Shown here in pieces: positions 6,844-11,420 of a stretch of DNA of 20,165 nucleotides. How positions within the stretch are numbered: position 1 is the first letter of the stretch; each line of letters starts with the position of its first letter. Both the position numbers and the translations under genes were made by a program. Origin of the DNA: a virus; IMG/VR virus record IMGVR_UViG_3300025853_000875, positions 1 to 20,165 of that record. One strand, written 5' to 3'. Below the pieces are notes generated by a model. The model did no database searches. It saw nothing but the letters and a program-made list of their open reading frames with translations, and was not told the origin of the DNA.

Positions 6844-7042
6844 TCGCAAGCTCCCTATCATCCGGATCCTATCTGAAGAGGAAGAGCTGTTCGTAAAGCT
6901 AAACCTAGAGATGGAAGATGAAACCCACGATATTCTTGTTAAATGGGGCAAAGAAGTAGCTTCCGATGAAGACTATGTAAGCATAGCTATTAGGGCTGGT
7001 CTTGAGGAGTATGTAGATGCCTTAGATAACAAGCAAAAATAG
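6806..7042 (+). CDS. Small early protein with putative short helical DNA- or partner-binding domain, unknown
   Basis: I place the start at 6806 because AAGGAG lies 12 bases upstream (6788-6793). The frame is open further up to an ATG at 6773, which has no ribosome binding site. The product is 78 residues. After a basic N-terminus (MKKTPTPLSHNSSRKLP) it is helical and acidic: EEEELFVKLNLEMEDETHDI, then a stretch like DYVSIAIRAGLEEYVDAL that has the feel of the second helix pair of a small ribbon-helix-helix or similar dimer domain. That resemblance is weak and no family is claimed. It overlaps the preceding gene, so the two are probably co-translated. Confidence 0.55.
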   Translation: MKKTPTPLSHNSSRKLPIIRILSEEEELFVKLNLEMEDETHDILVKWGKEVASDEDYVSIAIRAGLEEYVDALDNKQK

Positions 7043-7146
7043 GTGCTTCAAAAATATTTGGTAGAAAAATCTGAGAGGCTTATATACGCTATGTAACCGC
7101 CCGTTTACCCCTCGTACCCCTAAGCTTTTTATATGGCAGGGGGGTA

Positions 7147-7175
7147 TTGATACAATTAGACATAATACATATTAT
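7147..7175 (+). promoter_or_regulatory. Sigma70-type early promoter
   Basis: TTGATA (7147-7152), a 17-base spacer and TATTAT (7170-7175) match the bacterial consensus at 5 of 6 bases in each hexamer with ideal spacing. It faces the cluster of small early genes, methyltransferase and RNA polymerase. In T7-type phages these are read by the host polymerase. An inverted repeat TACCCC/GGGGTA (7115-7120 and 7141-7146) touches its upstream edge and could be an operator or an upstream stop signal. Confidence 0.6.
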
Positions 7176-7399
7176 GCGAACACCAGTAGCTAAGTAACTG
7201 ACAACCAATGCTTTACAGTATTGCAAGTAGTCTGCATTAGGTGATATTGCTTATTATTTTCGCAAATCGACAGAAATTACTAGCAGATTGCGTCAAAGCT
7301 CCCGATCAAATCAACTGCTGAATCAATCGCTTGTTAGTGTATTTACATGAATTACTTGTTTGTATCTTTTTCTCTTTCGATGTTCTATTTTCATTTATT

Positions 7400-7444
7400 T
7401 TTGAAACGATTGAAATGATTGAAACGATTGAGATTCAGTCTCAA
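7400..7444 (+). repeat. Four 9-bp iteron-like repeats and adjoining palindrome
   Basis: Successive 9-base units TTTGAAACG, ATTGAAATG, ATTGAAACG and ATTGAGATT run from 7400 to 7435. The last unit merges into a perfect 6-bp inverted repeat TTGAGA/TCTCAA with a 5-base centre (7428-7444). A/T-rich DNA lies directly upstream. Such arrays often bind a protein at origins or operators. Confidence 0.7.
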
Positions 7445-7570
7445 CAAGCAATTGTAGCTCAACTTATCTAGTCATTAGAAATACTTATAGCACCTATTAG
7501 ATTTACAGGTAATTTACTTAGTCGGCATTTTGTCCTCGCTGATGCTCTTTTTTCTGCTAATAGGTAAAGC

Positions 7571-7765
7571 ATGAATAACAACTTAAACCAATCGGAAGCT
7601 GACCTGTACGCTAGAATTAAAGCTAAGGGTCAAGTTAATATCAGAACCTTAAACAGTGATGATTTGATTACTTGTATGACATTACATTTCAATCATGACC
7701 TCATTACAATTAAGAAAACAAGGCGAGGCAATCTTTCAAGACGCTTCGTTATTATCAAACAATAA
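7571..7765 (+). CDS. Small early protein, unknown
   Basis: This 64-residue basic protein is not recognised. It looks like a compact alpha/beta fold: a helix (SEADLYARIKAKG), then NIRTLNSDDLITCMTLH and a basic end (KKTRRGNLSRRFVIIK). AGGTAAAG precedes the start and may serve as a ribosome binding site. It is the first gene after the early promoter, about 390 bases downstream, so it is likely among the earliest proteins made. The basic tail could bind nucleic acid; this is a guess. Confidence 0.6.
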   Translation: MNNNLNQSEADLYARIKAKGQVNIRTLNSDDLITCMTLHFNHDLITIKKTRRGNLSRRFVIIKQ

Positions 7766-7771
7766 AAACAC

Positions 7772-7924
7772 ATGAAAACAGACAATCTTAAAACCTTTGA
7801 TGCTATCGCTGAATTGCAAGATGAAATATGCGATCAAGAGGATATTATAAGAGAGGCTCTTATCGTCATTAAAAAGCTCAAAGCTAAAATTAAAAGAAAA
7901 GAGAGAGCTTTAAACAACCAATAA
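7772..7924 (+). CDS. Small helical early protein, unknown
   Basis: This is a 50-residue protein lying 6 bases after the previous stop. It is predicted to be a single long helix or hairpin: an acidic N-terminal half (FDAIAELQDEICDQEDII) and a Lys/Arg-rich C-terminal half (KKLKAKIKRKERALNN). Hydrophobic residues recur every 3-4 positions, consistent with a short coiled coil. It has no recognisable relative and no strong ribosome binding site, so translation may depend on the upstream gene. Confidence 0.55.
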   Translation: MKTDNLKTFDAIAELQDEICDQEDIIREALIVIKKLKAKIKRKERALNNQ

Positions 7925-7949
7925 ACACCAAAACTACTACATTACTACT

Positions 7950-8204
7950 ATGAATACTATAGACACTAAATACAACGGATGGACAAACTACGCAACTTGG
8001 CGTGTAAACTTAGAGCTATTTGACGGCGACAATGAAAAGTGGTCTTATGGCTCATCTGATGGAATGCGTGAATTTGCAGAGCTATTGATCGAGGAAAGTA
8101 CTGACGAGGGCGTGGGCAGAGATTATGCAATGGCTTTCCTTGACGAAGTAAACTGGCAAGAAATTGCAGAGCATTATGAAGAAGAAGAACTTGCAACCGC
8201 ATAA
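7950..8204 (+). CDS. NGWxNYxTWxxxL-motif protein (DUF7249-like), function unknown
   Basis: This 84-residue acidic protein opens with KYNGWTNYATWRVNLELFDG. The motif NGWxNxxTWxxxLxL is shared by small proteins scattered through plasmids, phages and anti-restriction-type islands. I recall the family as DUF7249, from memory. The rest is helical and strongly acidic, ending WQEIAEHYEEEELATA. Family function is not established. Being acidic, small and early, it could be an inhibitor of a host nuclease or restriction system, but nothing in the sequence proves that. The start is preceded by ACTACTACATTACTACT rather than a ribosome binding site, a feature it shares with the gene at 9437. Confidence 0.68.
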   Translation: MNTIDTKYNGWTNYATWRVNLELFDGDNEKWSYGSSDGMREFAELLIEESTDEGVGRDYAMAFLDEVNWQEIAEHYEEEELATA

Positions 8205-8208
8205 GACT

Positions 8209-8307
8209 ATGAAACAGAAACTCATTGACCTCTCAAAAGACTCATTATTCATCATCTTAGCTTTTGGATCATTTTGGCTATTCGCTTTGATCTACTTTAC
8301 ATCATGA
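8209..8307 (+). CDS. Very small membrane protein (32 aa), unknown
   Basis: A 32-residue protein with a short polar N-terminus (MKQKLIDLSKDS) and one hydrophobic helix (LFIIL then FWLFALIYF). It begins 4 bases after the previous stop, and its TGA overlaps the ATG of the next gene (ATGA), so it sits in a tight translational chain. The overlaps and clear transmembrane character favour a real gene despite its size. Small membrane proteins in phage early regions often act on host membrane targets or block superinfection; which applies here is unknown. Confidence 0.55.
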   Translation: MKQKLIDLSKDSLFIILAFGSFWLFALIYFTS

Positions 8308-8486
8308 ACTTAATCGAATCATATTGCAAAGCTGTTGCTGATAATGGCAAAGAGATAACAATAACCATTCAAGACAACCTCACACAAAAGCTGTTTGATA
8401 GAGTCAAAGCTGTTGCTATTCAATACGACATTGCTTGCCATGCTCACACATCAGGAATCTTGTTAAAACCTAAAGTTACCTCATGA
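8304..8486 (+). CDS. Small early protein, unknown
   Basis: The start at 8304 is chosen because it overlaps the upstream stop as ATGA; an in-frame ATG at 8274 lies inside the upstream gene. The product has 60 residues in an alternating pattern: helix (NLIESYCKAVADNG), strand (KEITITIQD), helix (LTQKLFDRVKAVAIQYD) and a final strand (GILLKPKV). This would suit a small alpha/beta protein. It is not recognised. Its stop again overlaps the next start as ATGA. Confidence 0.6.
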   Translation: MNLIESYCKAVADNGKEITITIQDNLTQKLFDRVKAVAIQYDIACHAHTSGILLKPKVTS

Positions 8487-8641
8487 AAAAACAATACGAA
8501 GTAATATGTCTGGACAAGGTTAACAAACCTAAACCTGTTGCCACTATAACCTCACCCTCTCAAACAAAAGCCCGAGAAGCAGGTAAAAGACTAGCAATGG
8601 CTCTTAACCTAAGATTCCACACTGCTAAATTAATTAAATAA
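8483..8641 (+). CDS. Small basic early protein, unknown
   Basis: This 52-residue basic protein starts in an ATGA overlap with the preceding gene and stops one base before the next ATG. It opens MKKQYEVICLDKVNKPKPVATI, likely a beta hairpin, followed by a helix with Lys/Arg residues (KAREAGKRLAMALNL). The layout of a strand pair then a basic helix resembles small DNA- or RNA-binding folds, but no family is recognised. Confidence 0.58.
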   Translation: MKKQYEVICLDKVNKPKPVATITSPSQTKAREAGKRLAMALNLRFHTAKLIK

Positions 8642-8642
8642 T

Positions 8643-8861
8643 ATGAAAATAGAACAACCTACCGACAATTCTCTTTATGTTACCATCGGAGATTATGTTT
8701 ACTACTTTGACGATTCAATAGATGGTGAAAATATCGTCGCAAGGTGGCATTTAGATGATGATGAATCCGATACAAAGGAAGATTTACAACTTGATAACAA
8801 ACTAATACCGACACATCAAAAGCATTCAGTGAGCAAAGCGAATGAATGCGTTGGAGCGTAG
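8643..8861 (+). CDS. Small acidic early protein with repeat-derived C-terminus, unknown
   Basis: This is a 72-residue protein, acidic in the middle (VARWHLDDDESDTKEDLQLD), with a beta-like N-terminal half (NSLYVTIGDYVYYFDD). It is not recognised. Its last 12 or so residues (HSVSKANECVGA) are translated from a copy of the short dispersed hairpin repeat at 8822-8873. This suggests that the repeat entered the 3' end and replaced the original stop. It overlaps no gene but ends 4 bases before the next start. Confidence 0.6.
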   Translation: MKIEQPTDNSLYVTIGDYVYYFDDSIDGENIVARWHLDDDESDTKEDLQLDNKLIPTHQKHSVSKANECVGA

Positions 8862-8873
8862 CGACATGAGCGT
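8822..8873 (+). repeat. Dispersed short repeat with 7-bp stem, 14-nt loop hairpin
   Basis: A perfect stem GCATTCA/TGAATGC (8822-8828 and 8843-8849) encloses 14 bases (GTGAGCAAAGCGAA). GGAGCGTAGCGAC follows and then ATGAG, the start of the next gene. GGAG here is also the probable ribosome binding site for that gene, so the repeat forms a gene junction and could influence its translation. Confidence 0.7.
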
Positions 8874-9138
8874 ATCATTTATCTATCAAAACCTACAATT
8901 TCACTACCGCATTGATTCTCACAGCTCCTCACTACCTTTTATAGCGTGGGGATGTAGGGAGCTACCGATAAGCGGTCAAAGTCCGTCAAAGGAGGCTATG
9001 TACAGCGATATTGAGAAGACATTAAAGCAATACTATCGTAACCGATTACCTGTCCAGAAATGTAAAGATTGCGGATTGACAAACCCTAAGATGGAGTCAC
9101 ATGATACCTGCCCAGATTGCATAATAGAAAACAAATAA
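8866..9138 (+). CDS. Small protein with C-terminal zinc-ribbon-like motif
   Basis: I start this gene at 8866, 9 bases after GGAG; an in-frame ATG at 8842 lies inside the hairpin repeat. The product has 90 residues. The N-terminal part is beta-rich (MSVSFIYQNLQFHYRID), the middle may be a helix (MYSDIEKTLKQYYRNR), and the end carries two CxxC pairs (CKDCG then, 15 residues on, CPDC) that should bind zinc. Such short ribbons occur in proteins that contact DNA, RNA or other proteins, including host RNA polymerase. The specific role is unknown. Confidence 0.65.
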   Translation: MSVSFIYQNLQFHYRIDSHSSSLPFIAWGCRELPISGQSPSKEAMYSDIEKTLKQYYRNRLPVQKCKDCGLTNPKMESHDTCPDCIIENK

Positions 9139-9158
9139 CCAATAGAAAGAAAACCGAT

Positions 9159-9278
9159 ATGAATGACTTACAAATAATCAAACAGCTATTAAATGGTAAT
9201 TATTTAAACAAAGAAGAACTTAAACGAGCAAAGGAACTTATCAAAAGTTTAGAATTAGAAATAAATGAGCGTATCTAA
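9159..9278 (+). CDS. Very small helical protein (39 aa), unknown
   Basis: This 39-residue frame reads as two short helices joined by NGNYL (MNDLQIIKQLLNGNYLNKEE, then LKRAKELIKSLELEINERI). The regular Leu/Ile spacing suggests a coiled coil or helical hairpin. It is followed with a 14-base overlap by the next frame. The coherent helical pattern supports a real product, but it is small and has no recognised relative or strong ribosome binding site. Confidence 0.48.
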   Translation: MNDLQIIKQLLNGNYLNKEELKRAKELIKSLELEINERI

Positions 9279-9444
9279 TACCGACCCTTCTAACCTATCC
9301 ACGCTTGACGAACCATCCTTGCAAACTTTGATCGATCATTACCTGTCCGTGCAGGAGAAGCTACCTGAGAATGTAAGTGTCCGTGACCGGTTGATTGAGC
9401 TTCAACAAGAACTACTAAAGAGAAATACTACTACTAATGAATAA
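9265..9444 (+). CDS. Small early protein, unknown
   Basis: This gene encodes 59 residues. It has a Ser/Thr-rich beginning (MSVSNTDPSNLSTLDEPSLQ), then helices (LIDHYLSVQEKLPENVSVRD, LIELQQELLKR). It overlaps the gene before it by 14 bases and the one after by 8, in keeping with the crowded early cluster. The first three residues, MSV, also open the zinc-ribbon protein at 8866, but there is no wider similarity. It is not recognised. Confidence 0.58.
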   Translation: MSVSNTDPSNLSTLDEPSLQTLIDHYLSVQEKLPENVSVRDRLIELQQELLKRNTTTNE

Positions 9445-9637
9445 TCCTACTACTATACCTGCTAAACCACTAACTTATGACCTTGTTGAACTTGTTATCC
9501 ACTTTGGCGATAACAATACTGAATCAATGATTGTATCACTGAACTCTTTTGCACATGAAGCTGTGAAAGACTACGCCAAGATCAACGGGTACAAACTAGA
9601 TTGTTTAACACCTGACGAATCTACTCTTGTTATATGA
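9437..9637 (+). CDS. Small early protein preceding the methyltransferase, unknown
   Basis: This 66-residue protein has a likely alpha/beta makeup: strand (DLVELVIHFGDN), strand (ESMIVSLNSF), helix (AHEAVKDYAKIN), strand at the end (STLVI). It is not recognised. The start overlaps the previous gene and follows ACTACTACTA instead of a ribosome binding site. Its stop overlaps the methyltransferase start (ATGA), so the two are translated together. That tie suggests, without proving it, that it assists or tunes the methyltransferase. Confidence 0.6.
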   Translation: MNNPTTIPAKPLTYDLVELVIHFGDNNTESMIVSLNSFAHEAVKDYAKINGYKLDCLTPDESTLVI

Positions 9638-10485
9638 AATACGATTTAGAATTAGATAATGTGCTGTCATTGTTTGATGGTATGTCATGCGGTCAACTGG
9701 CTTTGGATACACTTGGTATTAAAGTTAACAACTACTTTGCCAGTGAGATTGATCCGTATGCTATTAAGATAGCTAAAAAGAACTATCCAAACACCAAGCA
9801 TATTGGTTCTGTTGTGGATGTTAAAGGTAGTGACTTACCAAAGATTGATTTACTTATCGGAGGTAGTCCGTGCCAGTCTTTTTCCAATGCAGGAGAGCGT
9901 ACAGGTATGGATGGTAAAAGTAAATTGTTTTGGGAGTTTGTACGTGTCCTTAAAGAGACCAACCCTACCTACTTTTTACTAGAGAATGTACGGATGAAAA
10001 AAGAGTGGGAGAATATAATAACCGAACAACTTGGTGTTAAACCTATTCTTATTAACTCTCGCTTAGTGTCCGCACAGAACAGACCACGACTTTACTGGAC
10101 AAACATACCTAATATTGAACAGCCTATGGATTGCGGTTTAGTGCTTGCTGATATATTGGAAGACGCTTGGGATGATAAGTTTAACCTGTCCGAAAAAGCT
10201 TGTGATTATATGTCACGATTACGAAACGGAAAACCTAGATGGGAGTACCACACAAACCCTTTAAATGGGAAGAGTGCGTGTCTCACAGCTAATATGTATA
10301 AAGGTGTACCTTATGGCGTTATAAAGGAGCAGTTAAGAAGGCTTACTACAGTTGAATGTGAACGCTTACAGACCGTACCTGACAACTACACAGCCGGAGT
10401 TAGCGACACTCAAAGGTTTAAGATGTTAGGTAATGGATGGACGATTGATGTTATCGCACACATTCTAGTTAACATGAAATACTAA
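9634..10485 (+). CDS. DNA (cytosine-5) methyltransferase
   Basis: This complete 283-residue enzyme transfers a methyl group from S-adenosylmethionine to C5 of cytosine in a specific DNA site. Motifs appear in the usual order: I LSLFDGMSCGQ (residues 11-21), IV GGSPCQSFS with catalytic Cys80 (76-84), VI ENVR (117-120), VIII QNRPRLYW (148-155), IX RRLTTVECERLQTVP (235-249) and X MLGNGW (264-269). The target recognition region between VIII and IX is short (about 80 residues), as in a monospecific phage enzyme. No restriction endonuclease lies beside it. The likely role is to protect phage DNA from host restriction, or to mark DNA for its own replication or packaging. It is translationally coupled to the gene before it. 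Confidence 0.95.
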   Translation: MKYDLELDNVLSLFDGMSCGQLALDTLGIKVNNYFASEIDPYAIKIAKKNYPNTKHIGSVVDVKGSDLPKIDLLIGGSPCQSFSNAGERTGMDGKSKLFWEFVRVLKETNPTYFLLENVRMKKEWENIITEQLGVKPILINSRLVSAQNRPRLYWTNIPNIEQPMDCGLVLADILEDAWDDKFNLSEKACDYMSRLRNGKPRWEYHTNPLNGKSACLTANMYKGVPYGVIKEQLRRLTTVECERLQTVPDNYTAGVSDTQRFKMLGNGWTIDVIAHILVNMKY

Positions 10486-10507
10486 ATAGAACCAATAAAG
10501 AAACATC

Positions 10508-10579
10508 ATGAGTGCAACCACTATCTTCACGCTAATATTCATCTTCGTACTTATCATTGCGGTGTTATACCGAGATTAG
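10508..10579 (+). CDS. Possible 23-residue membrane peptide
   Basis: A 23-codon frame is almost entirely a transmembrane helix: MSATTIFTL, then IFIFVLIIAV, ending LYRD. Its start lies 22 bases after the methyltransferase stop, and its stop lies 4 bases before the next start, so it fills the gap neatly. The clean N-out or N-in helix with a positively charged end looks like a small membrane protein, but a frame this short can arise by chance. Confidence 0.42.
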   Translation: MSATTIFTLIFIFVLIIAVLYRD

Positions 10580-10583
10580 ACTT

Positions 10584-10805
10584 ATGAGAACCATCCAAGC
10601 TAACCAGGATGTACTAGCTGATCTGAACTTTAGTCTTCACGGTTTAGACTCTGTCAGCACGATTAAATTACCTGTCCAACAGCTCAGGAAGTTTGTTAAT
10701 TGTCCGTCGAAAGACGGTATGTCCTTTGAAACTTTTGACTATTTAACCGACCTATACGAGAGTGAGGATTTGTCCGAGGAAACTGAAATAATTTTATATG
10801 TATGA
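10584..10805 (+). CDS. Small acidic early protein, unknown
   Basis: The start is placed at 10584; an in-frame ATG at 10557 falls within the 23-residue gene before it. The product has 73 residues, acidic overall. It opens MRTIQANQDVLADLNFSL, has STIKLPVQQLRKFVN in the middle and a very acidic end (DLYESEDLSEETEIILYV). It is not recognised. Its stop overlaps the next start (ATGA). Acidic early proteins of this size in T7-like phages are often inhibitors of host enzymes, which is the most that can be said. Confidence 0.62.
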   Translation: MRTIQANQDVLADLNFSLHGLDSVSTIKLPVQQLRKFVNCPSKDGMSFETFDYLTDLYESEDLSEETEIILYV

Positions 10806-10972
10806 ATAACCGAGAGATATTACTACAACCGAGCGATATGATTGAAGAACTTATGTACCATATCATGTGGAATGAGTTTGACGGGGAGCTTGATCCAAAC
10901 CACAAATACTTTCCATTGTACCTGTCCTTACAACAGCTGTTAGAGGACGAAACACGGAGACTAGAGGAATGA
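10802..10972 (+). CDS. Small acidic helical protein, unknown
   Basis: This 56-residue protein sits between two ATGA overlaps, at its start (with the gene ending at 10805) and at its stop (with the gene starting at 10969). It is acidic and helical: MIEELMYHIMWNEFDGELD, then YFPLYLSLQQLLEDETRRLEE. The tight coupling on both sides supports a real gene. No relative is recognised. Confidence 0.62.
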   Translation: MNNREILLQPSDMIEELMYHIMWNEFDGELDPNHKYFPLYLSLQQLLEDETRRLEE

Positions 10973-11139
10973 ACAGCTACGACAACTGGCTTAACAGTAC
11001 AAACCCATACGATGATGCAGACTATGAAGAAAGAGAAAGAGAGTGGCTTCTTAAAGAGCTTGAAGAATTTGAAGGTGATGAAGAAGCTATTCAAGAGTGG
11101 CTTTCCAGAGAAGGATACGACGATCCGAGAAAGAACTGA
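10969..11139 (+). CDS. Small Glu-rich protein, unknown
   Basis: This 56-residue protein starts in an ATGA overlap. It is very acidic, with many Glu, Asp and Trp residues (YDNWLNSTNPYDDADYEERE, EWLLKELEEFEGDEE, AIQEWLSREGYDDPRKN). It is probably one long helix after the first 20 residues. Another frame on the same DNA (11012-11212) is open and encodes a Lys-rich product, but the overlap start and the coherent acidic composition favour this one. Function unknown. Confidence 0.62.
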   Translation: MNSYDNWLNSTNPYDDADYEEREREWLLKELEEFEGDEEAIQEWLSREGYDDPRKN

Positions 11140-11177
11140 CCTGTTTTGGGAAGCTGAAGCTGACATACTGAGAGAAG

Positions 11178-11420
11178 ATGAGCGAAGAATACTTAGAAAC
11201 CGACTGGATTGATGTACCTGTTGTACCGATTGACCACCAAGCTTTGCACGAGGGCTTTCGGTACTTTTGGAGTAACAATCAGATAACCGGATTCAAGCGT
11301 GATAAGAACGGTAACTATGTCCGTGACGAGGACGGTAATCTTATCGCTTATCGTACATCTAAAGCACGGGTGATGCACACTGGTTGGTTTAATTTTAAGA
11401 ACGAGAACAATTATGAGTGA
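11178..11420 (+). CDS. Small protein preceding RNA polymerase, unknown
   Basis: This 80-residue protein shares 8 bases with the RNA polymerase start. It reads MSEEYLETDWIDVPVVPIDH, then GFRYFWSNNQITGFKRDKNG and NYVRDEDGNLIAYRTSKARV. The KDxxGNxVRDEDGN-type stretch looks like a beta hairpin with Asp/Gly/Asn turns. It is not recognised. Being coupled to the polymerase gene, it may help set the amount of RNA polymerase made or bind it, but this rests only on position. Confidence 0.6.
   Translation: MSEEYLETDWIDVPVVPIDHQALHEGFRYFWSNNQITGFKRDKNGNYVRDEDGNLIAYRTSKARVMHTGWFNFKNENNYE

Larger units (their letters stand above)
7043..7570 (+). other. Non-coding early leader with promoter and iteron-like array
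   Basis: No credible gene lies in these 528 bases; the longest + strand candidate is a 23-codon frame at 7347 without a ribosome binding site. The region contains an inverted repeat TACCCC/GGGGTA (7115-7120, 7141-7146), a sigma70-type promoter (7147-7175), a long A/T-rich run (about 7340-7402), four 9-bp repeats (7400-7435) and a palindrome (7428-7444). The layout of promoter, A/T-rich segment and repeats would suit a replication origin or a regulated leader. Confidence 0.6.

Noticed and set aside
7115-7146. TACCCC/GGGGTA inverted repeat as an intrinsic terminator
   Set aside because: No T tract follows the second arm and the loop is long, so I keep it only as a possible operator next to the promoter.
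7347-7418. 23-codon hydrophobic frame in the early leader
   Set aside because: There is no ribosome binding site, it lies in a T-rich stretch that gives Phe and Leu codons by chance, and it ends within the 9-bp repeats.
7400-7435. Possible CRISPR-like array
   Set aside because: Units are 9 bp and contiguous without spacers, so this is an iteron or simple tandem repeat.
11012-11212. Alternative + strand frame encoding a Lys-rich 66-residue product
   Set aside because: It overlaps the acidic gene at 10969-11139, which has an ATGA-coupled start. Its N-terminal half looks like an out-of-frame reading of that gene. A frameshift joining the two cannot be excluded but nothing at the site (no slippery run) supports it.
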